The notes: generated from the letters alone by a model not told the origin. Positions 45,690-55,163 are shown, counted from the stretch's first letter. The stretch is 64,000 bases of DNA from Buttiauxella selenatireducens (GCF_031432975.1 NZ_CP133838.1:1364001-1428000), one strand, 5' to 3'. A program made the numbers and translations.

Positions 45690-46787
45690 TTACTGAGCCT
45701 GAGGCGGTAACAGCGTAATGGTGCTGTTGATAGTGCTGATAGCAATCTTTGCATCAGAACTGCCGCGTTGCAGAGTCAGAGTTTTGTCGGGTAAAGGCAG
45801 ATGGCCAGGCTTGGCTTGCTCGGAAGTCAGCTGGTTGACGATGTTGCCACCTGCGCCCCCATTCACCTGTACGCTACCGGCAAAGTCTGGTGCGACTTGC
45901 ACGGACAGCGCGGCACTGACGGTCTGAATTTCACCTTGCTGTACGCTGGCTGGGAGCCGGATCGTCGCCTGGCCGGATTGCAGATTGTCGCTAAAGCGCG
46001 TGGCTTGGGTGGCCTGGATTTTTTGCGTGCCGTCAATCTGCTCGATGCTGATGTCTTTGGCCTGGCTATTGGCGGTCAACTGGCCGCGGATAACCTGATA
46101 AAACACAGTGCCCTGACTGGCGGTATCATTTAGCACCCCGACGGCCTGTTGCAGGCGCAAGGTGCCGCTGAGATTGCTGGTATGCAAGCTGCCTAGCTGA
46201 TTGTAGAGATGGATAATGCCCTGCAAATCACTGGCGGTTATCTTGCCTGTCAAGGTACTGGCTGACAGAGTGCCGGAGAAGTGCTGGAGGTCCAGATCCA
46301 CTTGTTTACCACGGATATTCAGCACGTCCTGATAATGTCTGGGGACGGCGAGAGTGGCTTGTACGCCGCTGACCTGCATCAGATCCAGCGACGGTGGCGC
46401 CGGTAAAATTACGCGCTGGTGTTTGCCATCTGCCTGTACTCGCACCTCGCGGACCGGTGCTGGCAGCTCTGCCAGTTGGCGTGCTTGATCATTTTCCGGG
46501 CGCGTCAGATCCAGTGCGTTGATCGTCAGGGTGACGGTCGGTTTATCGTCGTCACGTCCAATCACGCTCAGGCGGCCTTTTTCCAGCTCAACAGTCAGTT
46601 GAGTGCCCGCTGGCCAGTTAATCTCCTGGCTGGCAGGAAGCGCGGGGGCGGGCGATTCTGCGCTCCACGCTGGCGCGCAGCTCATGGCCAGGGTGATGCT
46701 GAGCCATACGGTGAGAACGGGAAGGGACAAACGAAGCAGGAAAGGCGAACGGCGTGATCGACGGCCGACGAAAGATGGCAACATCAT
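45690..46787 (-). CDS. Secreted DUF4097/head-GIN-like beta-helix protein
   Basis: From ATG 46787 (AAGGA five bases upstream) the product has about 365 residues. It has a long basic leader with a hydrophobic core (LPVLTVWLSITLAMSCAPAWSAE). The mature region is built of short strands such as SGTLSASTLTGKITASDLQGIIHLYNQLGSLHTSNLSGTLRL, a right-handed beta-helix pattern typical of DUF4097 and head-GIN domain proteins. A GTG at 46814 with its own AAGGAAGG site is a possible alternative start. It is encoded directly upstream of the MORN-like protein and likely works with it at the envelope. Confidence 0.8.
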   Translation of the reverse strand: MMLPSFVGRRSRRSPFLLRLSLPVLTVWLSITLAMSCAPAWSAESPAPALPASQEINWPAGTQLTVELEKGRLSVIGRDDDKPTVTLTINALDLTRPENDQARQLAELPAPVREVRVQADGKHQRVILPAPPSLDLMQVSGVQATLAVPRHYQDVLNIRGKQVDLDLQHFSGTLSASTLTGKITASDLQGIIHLYNQLGSLHTSNLSGTLRLQQAVGVLNDTASQGTVFYQVIRGQLTANSQAKDISIEQIDGTQKIQATQATRFSDNLQSGQATIRLPASVQQGEIQTVSAALSVQVAPDFAGSVQVNGGAGGNIVNQLTSEQAKPGHLPLPDKTLTLQRGSSDAKIAISTINSTITLLPPQAQ

Positions 46788-47115
46788 GATTATCCTTAAC
46801 TGATACTGCGGCACTCACCTTCCTTTACAACAGAACGCTTCAACAGTGCTGTCTCTGTGAATGCCTAATGTTTAATTATACAAATTATCAATTTCATCCT
46901 GAAGAACAATGGGGCGATAACGTGATGATTAACCGCAAAAAAAATCCCATTTTATCGCCATGCATTCATTTCCCCCCGTATAGAGCAGGCAGAATCATTT
47001 TACTTTGGTCATCCCTTGGGCAAAATGGGTCTGGTGAGCAGAGTATTTAAAATTTAAGCTCTTTCAACGACACAGAAAGTGTTCTCGGAGTCACTACCCA
47101 TAAGGGAATATCAGT
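46788..47115. promoter_or_regulatory. Divergent intergenic region
   Basis: The gap lies between the leftward DUF4097-like gene and the rightward LprI-like gene and must carry both promoters. It is A+T-rich. A 60-codon frame inside it lacks any family resemblance and is not supported. Confidence 0.4.
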
Positions 47116-48054
47116 ATGCTTAGCTTTAATCGAGTATTTACATTCGTGACGTTATTGGCATTACCTGCGTCGGTGATGGCAATTGATTGTTCAAAAGCGA
47201 CATTGAAAGATGACACCGCAATATGTGCCAGCCCGTATTTGATGCAGCTTGATGCAGTTTTAAATAAAAGCTATGCCTTAGCTCGAAAGCACTCAGATAA
47301 AGAACTATTAAAAAATCAGCAGCTAAGTTGGTTAAAAGAGCGCCAACTGTGTAGTGATGATCTTTCCTGTCTCGGCAATAGCTATATATCGCGGATCAGC
47401 AAATTGGCATCAGTGGATAATATTTCAGTGATCCATACCGCATCAAAGCAATGGGATTTTGTACTTTCAGTTTCCGGCTGTAATCAGGACACATCATATC
47501 CAACCTGCGAAGGGCCTGGAATGTTAGATATTTTTACCAAAGATACCGGAAAGCTGGTGCAGCATTTGCAGCCTCAAAATATTTTTATTGAGCTCAATAG
47601 CAAAGGGAAAGCCACGGCAAATTTGGTTGAGATGTATGGCGACAATAACAGTGGCCTGGTTGTTGATGACATTAACTTTGATGGCTTCGATGACATCGCC
47701 CTGCGAACGGGCAATGAAGGAGCTTACGGTGGTCCTTCTTATGAAGTGTTACTTTACAAACCGAAGTCCAAAAATTTTGTTAAGAATGATGCATTAACTC
47801 AGCTCGGTAGCGAAAATCTGGGGTTGTTTGATATTGATCCTCAGTCTCGAACCCTGACAACATCAACCAAAAGCGGGTGTTGCTGGCACCAATCTAAAGT
47901 ATGGAAAATTAACAATGATCAGCCTGTACTCATTGAGGAAATCACTGAAGCCGCAGGAAGCGGTAATAATCAAAACACGATGATGATCACAACGCGTAAA
48001 TGGGTCAATGGACAATGGCAAACAACGGAAAAGAAAGCTGAAACATCGGAATAA
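47116..48054 (+). CDS. Secreted protein with LprI-like N-terminal domain and FG-GAP-like C-terminal part
   Basis: The 312-residue product has a signal peptide (cut near VMAID). Residues 22-95 match the LprI/DUF1311 type: IDCSKATLKDDTAICASPYLMQLDAVLNKSY, LKNQQLSWLKERQLCSDDLSCL, with four cysteines. Residues 110-300 contain VVDDINFDGFDDIALRTGNEGAYGG, a calcium-loop-like DxDxDGxxD pattern found in FG-GAP repeats. LprI-type domains in other bacteria inhibit lysozyme; that activity is not shown here. It lies alone with AAGGGAATA before the ATG. Confidence 0.82.
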   Translation: MLSFNRVFTFVTLLALPASVMAIDCSKATLKDDTAICASPYLMQLDAVLNKSYALARKHSDKELLKNQQLSWLKERQLCSDDLSCLGNSYISRISKLASVDNISVIHTASKQWDFVLSVSGCNQDTSYPTCEGPGMLDIFTKDTGKLVQHLQPQNIFIELNSKGKATANLVEMYGDNNSGLVVDDINFDGFDDIALRTGNEGAYGGPSYEVLLYKPKSKNFVKNDALTQLGSENLGLFDIDPQSRTLTTSTKSGCCWHQSKVWKINNDQPVLIEEITEAAGSGNNQNTMMITTRKWVNGQWQTTEKKAETSE

Positions 48055-48134
48055 ATAAGATGGGGTGAGCGGGTACAGCCAACGCATAAGCAGCTTGAAA
48101 TATGACGGGTATATATTAATTTACAGGTGATTTC

Positions 48135-49178
48135 ATGGGTTATATTTCAGGGAAATTTCAACGTGCGTATCAACGAGAATACGAAAAAGAAGCTGAGAAA
48201 AATGCCTTGATATGGATGAGTACGAAGGACTATTTAGCTGAATGCCTGGATATTCATGAACATCACCACAATGAGTGTTCACTTCAGGAGCAAGTGAGCT
48301 CATGGCTTTTTATGCTTAGAATGAAGCGTGTACCGGATATCCTGGGATACAAGACAGCTATATTGTCAAACAATATGGAAGTACTCCATTCAGCTTTGCT
48401 TCAGTCTGCCATGATTAAGCATGTGACGCTGGGGGTGGATTCAGGATGCGATCACTGCATGAATATATGGGTAACTCTGGATATTCTTGCTGCAGGTATG
48501 TTTACCCGCGTACCACTTCTTTTACCTGAAAAGCTTGGCATGAGTGACAATGGCCATCCTGTCACAATAACGATAACTAATTTAGTCATGGCTTTATGGT
48601 ACAAACGTACTGACTTTGAAGTTGATGCCAGGAAAAAAGCGGAAGCGCTACTTGCGACTAAACAAGCCCCTGGCGATCTTTTGATCATTCGTTATCTCAT
48701 CGCACTCCTTGATGGCAATGTTGCAGACGCTGGGATTCAACTCGATTTATATTGTAAAAATGTACCGCGGGTGAGGGAGTTCGGGGTTACTAAGCTCAAT
48801 AAAATGTTCTGGCCACATGCGCATGGGTTATACAACCTTGCAGTTGCTGTGTGGGGCAGCGAAAAAGCCAGCGCTATTCCAAAACCAGAGTCAGATTGTT
48901 TCTTTAACGACCTGTCGGAATGGCAAATTAAACATAATTATCGCCATGGGCAGCTATTTTTTGAATACCCGATGCCAATTGATATTATTAATACCATTAT
49001 CTCTGCCACTCCTCCGGAATGTACTTTGCATCAACCCTACCTGAATAAAGATAAAAAATATAAAGAAAAGAGATATCTGCATGCAGAACATTTTGAACAA
49101 CAGATGACAAAGATAGTTTTGGAGGCGCTGATCCTACCCGCGAATAGTGGACACGCATCAAGTGATGGGGGCGGTTAG
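48135..49178 (+). CDS. Cytosolic helical protein, possible Imm49-like immunity protein
   Basis: The 347-residue protein has no signal peptide and is almost all helical, with FQRAYQREYEKEAEKNALIWMS at the N terminus and a tandem-helix middle section (LVMALWYKRTDFEVDARKKAEALLA). This resembles immunity proteins of the Imm49 type found next to polymorphic toxins, but the resemblance is from general pattern only. There is no toxin gene next to it. Several His and Cys residues (HEHHHNECS, SGCDHC) could bind a metal. Treat as hypothetical. Confidence 0.6.
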   Translation: MGYISGKFQRAYQREYEKEAEKNALIWMSTKDYLAECLDIHEHHHNECSLQEQVSSWLFMLRMKRVPDILGYKTAILSNNMEVLHSALLQSAMIKHVTLGVDSGCDHCMNIWVTLDILAAGMFTRVPLLLPEKLGMSDNGHPVTITITNLVMALWYKRTDFEVDARKKAEALLATKQAPGDLLIIRYLIALLDGNVADAGIQLDLYCKNVPRVREFGVTKLNKMFWPHAHGLYNLAVAVWGSEKASAIPKPESDCFFNDLSEWQIKHNYRHGQLFFEYPMPIDIINTIISATPPECTLHQPYLNKDKKYKEKRYLHAEHFEQQMTKIVLEALILPANSGHASSDGGG

Positions 49179-49197
49179 ATTAATCACCCCCGTTAGC

Positions 49198-49731
49198 TCA
49201 ATGAGGTGTATCTTGTACTTTTTTGATTAACGTTAGATCGTTTTTTTTCTTATCTAACACATAATAGTTATAAAATTTCTTATCAGAAGAGTCGCTTGTT
49301 TCATATGTGACAAGAAGATCGCTTCCTTTGTTTATATAAAGAATTTCTTCACCTATAGGTTTTGGCGTTTCGCTATCACCGGCGTCATAAGCCATAAATG
49401 AGCTAGAGAGTGCCAGGCCAGTTCGCTTGTTGATAAATGCGATAACATGGCAACCAGAACCTCCACATCCCCATTCTGCCTGGGCATATTCTCCGGCAAA
49501 AACGATATCGCCCTGGATGGCTTGCTTGAAACGAGTACGAAATGAGTTCGTGAACTCATCGGTAATATCAATATGCTCAGAGGGTTTACCCGTATAAATA
49601 TGACCAGCAGGGTAATCCTTTCCTTTTGGCAATGAGTCAAAAGCAAACGAATTCTGAATTGATAAAAATATCATGCAGCATGACACGATGAAAAAAATAG
49701 ATGAGCGGCGTGTTGAGCTGTTTTTTGGCAT
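49198..49731 (-). CDS. Secreted protein of unknown function
   Basis: From ATG 49731, with AAAGGA just upstream, the product has 177 residues and a signal peptide cut near SFAFD. The mature part of about 145 residues contains EWGCGGSGCHVIAFINKRTG, with two cysteines four residues apart, and ends in a lysine-rich strand. The pattern resembles small periplasmic proteins that accompany lysozyme-inhibitor-like genes. I do not recognise the family. It converges on the possible immunity gene. Confidence 0.7.
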   Translation of the reverse strand: MPKNSSTRRSSIFFIVSCCMIFLSIQNSFAFDSLPKGKDYPAGHIYTGKPSEHIDITDEFTNSFRTRFKQAIQGDIVFAGEYAQAEWGCGGSGCHVIAFINKRTGLALSSSFMAYDAGDSETPKPIGEEILYINKGSDLLVTYETSDSSDKKFYNYYVLDKKKNDLTLIKKVQDTPH

Positions 49732-49743
49732 TTTCCTTTCCAA

Positions 49744-50187
49744 TGTATAAATGCATTCCTATCTCTATGATTATTCTTTTTCTATACGGGTTCAATGGAA
49801 TGATTTAGTTCTGGTTCCAGAAAGGTGATCTTCTTCACCAATAGTGGAGAGGCGACTCAATGAGTAAACTCTCAAGTAAGTGGCGGTTCACATGGAAAAC
49901 CAGCATCAATCGATAATAGCCACGTAAGCAACACACGCCTGAATTCTGTCAGGAGATCCTGAGGCATGCCTTCATCGAACAGGGTTTTATTTACCTGACT
50001 AGCCTTCAGGAGAGGTAAATTCGGTGGCCTCTGCAGGAATTGTGTTTCATTTTAATACATTGATTTAAAAGGGGATGCAGGTGGTATTGTGTTTGAAGGG
50101 ATACTTTGAGGAATGCACTCCATATGTGAGCTGATAACGGGATTCAATCGTCACCAACTATTTTCCACCCTTACGTTTATCTGAGCA
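49744..50187. other. Intergenic stretch without recognised features
   Basis: About 440 bp separate the secreted protein gene and the metalloprotease gene. I see no gene, RNA or clear terminator. It should contain the promoter of the leftward gene ending at 49198. Confidence 0.4.
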
Positions 50188-51930
50188 TTATAAGGACCGT
50201 TCCAGCACTAGCCTTAGGACGAAAACAGAAATCAGGCCTATAACTGCAGGTAGTGCGAGATTTATTGGTTCAGCAGACAGCCACAAGTTTTGAAATCCAC
50301 CAGGATGCAGTATAAAAACATAATCATACAGTTCGCTTCGGTATGGATCGTGACCAGCGAGCATTGCGACCAAAAAGGTTATTGAACCTGCCACATATGC
50401 TAACAACTGCTTTTGTTCTTGAGGTCGACTCGATCGCACTGCAGGTTGAACAAGTTTTATGGCAATAGTAGTTATTAATACGGAAGCTAAAATCCACCAA
50501 CTATGAATGCCATCTAAAACTTTTTTAGCTAACCCATGCGCAACAATCTCAAGGTCTCCTCCTAGGTCAGACCACAAAATTGGATCTATAGTAAAACCTC
50601 TGTCGTTTGCGATAGCTATCGAATAATGAGTTAGCAAATAGCCAAATTCATACATGTTGAACTTGGTTGAACCAAGGGCACAACATACGGCTGTGGCAAG
50701 TATGGCACTACGCTTCCAACTGACAGTTTGACTGAAACTCATCAAAACTAGCATGGTAAGAGTGATTCCATATAGGACTGCGACCAAGAGCACAATGATT
50801 ATGTGATCAATCGAACCATTGAGAAGTAAGGGGGTTATTGGATTAATCGGTAGAAGAAGCGCGAGTATAACTGAGTAAGCAAAGTAGCGTAGTTTCGGAG
50901 TAAAAAGACGGTCAGGTGTCCGGATCAATGTAAGTCGTTCACTTTCTGAAAGATGCGTCATGTCTGGTGAGAAAAACGAACGACTTAGGTCTGCCACAGT
51001 CGAGTGATGAAGGGTTTTATCAGACTCAAGCTGCTTGGTAAAGCTATCTAGTCCGGTAGTCCACAATGCGGCACTTAAGTCAGCTCGAACCTCCATCATT
51101 GCCACAATGAAACTCGCATAGCGCCGAAGGAACAAATCCAACAGGGTTAACAGAAGGAAGCACAGAATAGCGATCGCAATAATCGCAAATTCGAGCCTAG
51201 CGACCGGCCACATCTCTTCCCCAATAAGTAACATCTTAATAATTATCAAGAAAAGTAATACCACTGTGGCACAAATAGTGAACACCTTGCTGAATCTTAG
51301 GATCGAACGAATTCCGTGCAGTAAAAAAGATAAGCGTCTGAAAGTGCGCCAATCGTTGTATACGACGTGGCCCATCTCATGTGCCAGGATCAACTCTGCA
51401 GTGAGATCTTGTTTATTCACACGATCCCAAAGTGCGCTGCTAACGTAAATATGGTCAACCCCATCTTTGAAGCTAGCTTGCGCCTCGACCTGAAAACCAC
51501 TATACCAGTCAACTTCCGGTGCAGGCTTGGCATGGTTCGGTGTTAAGAGCCATATTTTAGTGATTGTGTCGCGAAGCACTTGGCCCGCAGCACCCTTGGG
51601 CTGACGGAGTCGACCAGCTAGTTCAGAATTCTCTTTCCTATTGAGGTAAATGAACTCTCGATAGCTACAAGTGAAACGTGCCAGGAGAATGATTGCACTG
51701 AAAAACATTAGCGCACCAAAGCTCGTCTGGGTAAGCGATAAGGTATTGATAAAGATAAATATGTCTCCAGCGAGCTGAATGACCACAAACGTAGCAAACG
51801 AGATCACTACCGCTGGTAGAATTAAGGCAATTAGGGGCGTGAAGATAGCCGCGAATACCAGTAGATGTGCCCAGATCTCAATACTGGAGTTCAGCAGAAG
51901 TGCTTCTTTATCGTTTGAGATTCTTCCCAT
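50188..51930 (-). CDS. Polytopic membrane M48-type metalloprotease
   Basis: The product has about 580 residues. The M48 zinc site is visible: HEMGHVVYND (about residue 187) with a downstream glutamate in MMEVRADLSAALW (about residue 280). Hydrophobic helices flank the site on both sides: three before it and six or more after, so the protease domain is embedded among membrane segments. M48 enzymes such as HtpX remove damaged membrane proteins. ATG 51930 is preferred; a GTG at 51939 overlaps the preceding stop. The C-terminal membrane region of about 250 residues is unlike HtpX. It is the last gene of a three-gene leftward operon. Confidence 0.85.
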   Translation of the reverse strand: MGRISNDKEALLLNSSIEIWAHLLVFAAIFTPLIALILPAVVISFATFVVIQLAGDIFIFINTLSLTQTSFGALMFFSAIILLARFTCSYREFIYLNRKENSELAGRLRQPKGAAGQVLRDTITKIWLLTPNHAKPAPEVDWYSGFQVEAQASFKDGVDHIYVSSALWDRVNKQDLTAELILAHEMGHVVYNDWRTFRRLSFLLHGIRSILRFSKVFTICATVVLLFLIIIKMLLIGEEMWPVARLEFAIIAIAILCFLLLTLLDLFLRRYASFIVAMMEVRADLSAALWTTGLDSFTKQLESDKTLHHSTVADLSRSFFSPDMTHLSESERLTLIRTPDRLFTPKLRYFAYSVILALLLPINPITPLLLNGSIDHIIIVLLVAVLYGITLTMLVLMSFSQTVSWKRSAILATAVCCALGSTKFNMYEFGYLLTHYSIAIANDRGFTIDPILWSDLGGDLEIVAHGLAKKVLDGIHSWWILASVLITTIAIKLVQPAVRSSRPQEQKQLLAYVAGSITFLVAMLAGHDPYRSELYDYVFILHPGGFQNLWLSAEPINLALPAVIGLISVFVLRLVLERSL

Positions 51931-51935
51931 GACTT

Positions 51936-52430
51936 TCACTTCTCCACTTGAGCATCAATGGCTGCTTTCATTTCAGGGGAGCGAACAGCGATCACGAGTG
52001 CCTCTACTTGCTCGGGAGATAAGCCGTGCCGACTCCCGGCGACCCTTAGCAGCCTGTCGAAATCAATCTCGGCTTGGCTTCGTTCCTCCCCAGTCCAGAG
52101 CCAATTGACGAGCTTAGCCACTTGGGCATAGGTTAATTCAGCGAGCTGGGCACCTGCTTTTTCGCTTATCTTTTTCAAATATGCCGCCCAAAGGCCCTTG
52201 GAGGCCTCTATGAGCACTGGAATGAGTAAAGAGCCGACGATTTCCATACCGAAGTCTCCAGCTTTTTTCTTTTTTGTCAGCAAAGAGCGTTCAATTTGAC
52301 TGTCTAGGTCACCATCGCTGTCCAGTCGATTTAGCATATCTTCAACAACGTCTGACTGAACCGTTTCCCCGCTTGCAGAAAGCGTTGCGGAGGCCAGGAT
52401 TCCAACAAAGAGGTCATGTGTAGTTGCCAT
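51936..52430 (-). CDS. Hypothetical helical protein of the metalloprotease operon
   Basis: The 164-residue product is helical with a weakly hydrophobic central segment (GMEIVGSLLIPVLIEASKGLWAAYL). It has acidic patches (LDSDGDLDSQIE) and a C-terminal helical domain ending MKAAIDAQVEK. No enzyme motif is visible. AGGAGAGG lies about eight bases before the ATG. The stop codon overlaps a possible GTG start of the protease gene, so the two are coupled. It could be an adaptor or regulator of the protease; that is inference. Confidence 0.75.
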   Translation of the reverse strand: MATTHDLFVGILASATLSASGETVQSDVVEDMLNRLDSDGDLDSQIERSLLTKKKKAGDFGMEIVGSLLIPVLIEASKGLWAAYLKKISEKAGAQLAELTYAQVAKLVNWLWTGEERSQAEIDFDRLLRVAGSRHGLSPEQVEALVIAVRSPEMKAAIDAQVEK

Positions 52431-52464
52431 TTTCCTCTCCTACTAAAAATAGAGTTTAATTGAG

Positions 52465-52662
52465 TTATTTGCAGCCGTTCGCACACGACTGCATTCGATC
52501 AGATGCACGCTTAAAGCAGCTTTCTTGTGAGATGCTTGGCAGAGTGTTGCAGAATTGGTTGTCGCGTTCGAATTCCTCTGCACAGGTTTGGCAATCTGCA
52601 TGGACTGGAAAACTGATCACGATAATTGACATGAAGGCGGCTATGCTACGAATCAGGTACAT
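52465..52662 (-). CDS. Small cysteine-rich secreted protein
   Basis: The 65-residue product has a signal peptide cut near VHADC. The mature 42 residues contain six cysteines (DCQTC, QFCN, ESCF, QSCANGC), compatible with disulfide bonds. AGGAGAT precedes the ATG. It lies 34 bp upstream of the 164-residue gene in the same direction, and so is probably the first gene of the metalloprotease operon. The family is unknown to me. Confidence 0.75.
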   Translation of the reverse strand: MYLIRSIAAFMSIIVISFPVHADCQTCAEEFERDNQFCNTLPSISQESCFKRASDRMQSCANGCK

Positions 52663-53518
52663 GTTGATCTCCTACTTTTGTGATGGTTCTTGTGCGTGCG
52701 GGCGTGCGCAGCTTTTATTGGATATTACTTAATGCAGATAATTCATGATCAACTTGATTCCATAATAATACCTACGTGCTACTCACTTATATATTATTTA
52801 TTTAGAGTTGGAATCGGTGAAAATAATTAATAATAAAAATGATGTATGATATTATTTTGAAGTGTTTTTATGAGTCTAAGTTAAAGTGCGTTTATGCTTA
52901 AGTATTGTATGAATTAAATACCTATTTGCATTATGGCTATGATAGTTGGCAGTGATGAATATAATTTATTGTTTGTATGCTAACCATATTTATTAGAGTA
53001 GCGTAAATGAAGATGCTTTCAAGCTCGTGCTCTCTTTTTAGGAAAAAAATGACTTTTGGGTGAAAGTTACATTTATTGATAGTACTTAAAGGCTATGGAT
53101 TATACGTTCATAAATGGTAGTACTTAGAGGTGGTTGGGAATGAATCTTCTTTGTTGAATTGCTAAAACCCCTTGGTTTTAATATGGTTTCTTATGCAAGC
53201 ACATCGACGTTATTCCCTTAAGTACCCAACGAAAACTGTCGTAACTTGTTTGCTCGGCGAGAGCGAAATCGCCAGAATTTTGAGCCATTACGTTTACGAC
53301 CATTAATAGGCCGGAGCGTCAGTAGTGATTAGTAACGGTTGGATTACATTTTTAATCTGTATGTTGGCCAATGTTACGAGTAACTATCCTGTATTTCTCA
53401 AAATGTTGACTATCTTTTAATGATTGACCAGTATTTAAATAATTTATGTCCATTGTTCGTGGGTAGAATCAAAGACGCTAAATCTGTATTACCCTGCATT
53501 TCTTGAGAGGAAGAAAAA
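52663..53518. other. A+T-rich stretch without a recognised gene
   Basis: The 856-bp gap is strongly A+T-rich up to about 53,100. From 53,270 to 53,330 it contains TTTGAGCCATTA and AGCGTCAGTAGTG, both of which recur downstream of the patatin gene. The promoters of the leftward operon and the rightward patatin gene must be here. No coding region is supported. Confidence 0.4.
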
Positions 53519-54544
53519 ATGGCGATGAGAATACTTTCTATCGATGGTGGTGGGATCAGAGGCATCCTTCCTGGTATGATATTAGTCGAGCTGGAGAAAA
53601 AGTTACAAATAATATCTAGAGATTCAGAAGCAAGGATCGCTGATTATTTCGATTTGGTTGCCGGCACTAGTACTGGCGCCATTCTTTGTTCCGCCTATGT
53701 TTGTCCTGACGCAAAAAGAAAGCCAAAATTCTCTGCTCAGGAAGCCGTTAATTTCTATCTTAATGATGGTGATGATATTTTTGATGTTAGCGTCTGGAAA
53801 AAAATCGGTTCATTAAGAGGCGCAACTGATGAAAAATATTCAGCAAAAGAGTTGGAAATAGTATTAAAAGCGGCATTTGGTGAAATAAAACTTAGTGAAT
53901 TATTAAGACCGACCTGCTTTGTTGCTTATGACGTAAGCAGTCGTCTTCCTGTTATCTTCAAACAACACTCGGCAGTAGCGAGTCATCGGGATTTTCTGGT
54001 CAGGGATGTTTTACGTGGCACTTCTGCAGCCCCTACGTACTTCGAGACGGCGCGAATTTACTCATTACCTCCTTTATCAGAAAAATTTGTCCTAGTTGAT
54101 GGCGGTGTGGTGGCAAACGACCCTGCGCTCTGTGCCTACTCTGAAGCCATTAAATTCAGTAATGTTGCTGGCATCAAAGATATGATTATTGTCTCGCTTG
54201 GTACCGGCAAAAAATTACAGGGTTATTCCTATTCCGAAGTGAAGGATTGGGGACCTTTTGGCTGGGCAAAACCTGCCATCGATATTGCTCTCGAGGGTGG
54301 GCCACAGATGTCTGCGTACTACTTGCAACAAATTGCTTCAACGGTAAAAAATTCTAAATACTACAGAATTCAGCCCGAATTATATGGTGCCGATCCAGCG
54401 TTGGATAACGCATCACGAGAGAATTTAGAACTACTTCGTAATGCAGGGCTACAAAATGCAGCTGCATTCGATGAAAAATTAACTGAAATTGCCAATTTGC
54501 TAGTCAGTAGTGGTGGGGATTTTAAGTTTAAGGATAAGAGCTGA
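53519..54544 (+). CDS. Patatin-like phospholipase
   Basis: The 341-residue protein is a patatin/CapV-type lipase. It has the oxyanion loop LSIDGGGIRGILPG (residues 6-19), the nucleophile elbow GTSTG (Ser at about 51) and the second catalytic residue in VDGGVVANDP (Asp at about 199). The enzyme would hydrolyse acyl chains of phospholipids. Patatin proteins of this compact form act as effectors in CBASS defence, but no cyclase gene is adjacent, so that role is not supported here. GAGAGGAAG lies five bases before the ATG. It stands alone between A+T-rich gaps that share short repeats. Confidence 0.9.
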   Translation: MAMRILSIDGGGIRGILPGMILVELEKKLQIISRDSEARIADYFDLVAGTSTGAILCSAYVCPDAKRKPKFSAQEAVNFYLNDGDDIFDVSVWKKIGSLRGATDEKYSAKELEIVLKAAFGEIKLSELLRPTCFVAYDVSSRLPVIFKQHSAVASHRDFLVRDVLRGTSAAPTYFETARIYSLPPLSEKFVLVDGGVVANDPALCAYSEAIKFSNVAGIKDMIIVSLGTGKKLQGYSYSEVKDWGPFGWAKPAIDIALEGGPQMSAYYLQQIASTVKNSKYYRIQPELYGADPALDNASRENLELLRNAGLQNAAAFDEKLTEIANLLVSSGGDFKFKDKS

Positions 54545-55088
54545 TTTGTTGAATAAATCGGATTTGGGGCAGGCATCCCTGGAACGGACTACGTTTCTCA
54601 GGCAATACAGGCACTGCCTGGTATGCCTGCCTTCGTCATTTTATTCAGTGCTCGCACCATGGACCAAAGTCTGTAACCTGATCATTGTACTCACGTAGCG
54701 TCAGTAGTGTTTATGGGGGCTATTCTCTGGAAATGGTTGGATACCCGAGCTTGCGCAAGAGATAGCCCAGGCTATCATCCAAGAGAGAGCTTTTGGTTCC
54801 TGCTATCGCGTGAGTATCTGTATCGCCCCAGCTTTGAGCCATTAGGTTTGATCAGCACCATCAGCCCAAACCTTCAGACATTACGTACTCTTTGTCTTTG
54901 GGCGGAGCGTTCTTAATTTCGATATTGGTTAAGGCCATGTGTCCCTCGTGAAGTTCCAACAGCGCGAGAGCACTTTAGATCGTGGCTTAAGGTGCTTTTT
55001 GTTGTAATTGACTTGAATTGAAAAGTGGCTTTAAGCCTTGTTTGGTGCGGGTTTTGTGGGGTTTAATGGAAGGAGTTAAAAGTGGTCA
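54545..55088. other. Rearranged intergenic region between the patatin gene and argW
   Basis: The 544 bp carry no supported gene. GGCAGGCAT (54568-54576) and ATGCCTGCC (54623-54631) form an inverted pair just after the patatin gene. AGCGTCAGTAGTG (54697-54709), TTTGAGCCATTA and GGCGGAGCG repeat motifs seen at 53,278-53,327. The stretch looks like scrap of past insertions next to a tRNA hotspot. Confidence 0.45.
54970..55000 (+). terminator. Terminator-like hairpin near argW
   Basis: GCACTTTAG pairs imperfectly with CTTAAGGTGC and is followed by five T residues. It would stop rightward transcription before argW. Confidence 0.4.
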
Positions 55089-55163
55089 TGGTGTCCCCTG
55101 CAGGAATCGAACCTGCAACTAGCCCTTAGGAGGGGCTTGTTATATCCATTTAACTAAGAGGAC
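55089..55163 (-). tRNA. argW: tRNA-Arg (anticodon CCU)
   Basis: The minus strand reads GTCCTCTTAGTTAAATGG and on through the anticodon arm CCCTCCTAAGGG (anticodon CCT) and the T arm TGCAGGTTCGATTCCTGCA to GGGGACACCA. It is 75 nt with an encoded CCA. It differs from the E. coli argW gene at very few bases. argW is a known integration site for phages and islands in enterobacteria. Confidence 0.97.

Noticed and set aside
46868-47050. Rightward frame of 60 codons in the gap before the LprI-like gene
   Set aside because: No ribosome site, no signal or domain pattern, and it ends just where the promoter of the next gene is expected.
53519-54544. CBASS effector (CapV) interpretation of the patatin gene
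   Set aside because: No CD-NTase, Cap2 or Cap3 gene is adjacent, so only the lipase fold is claimed.
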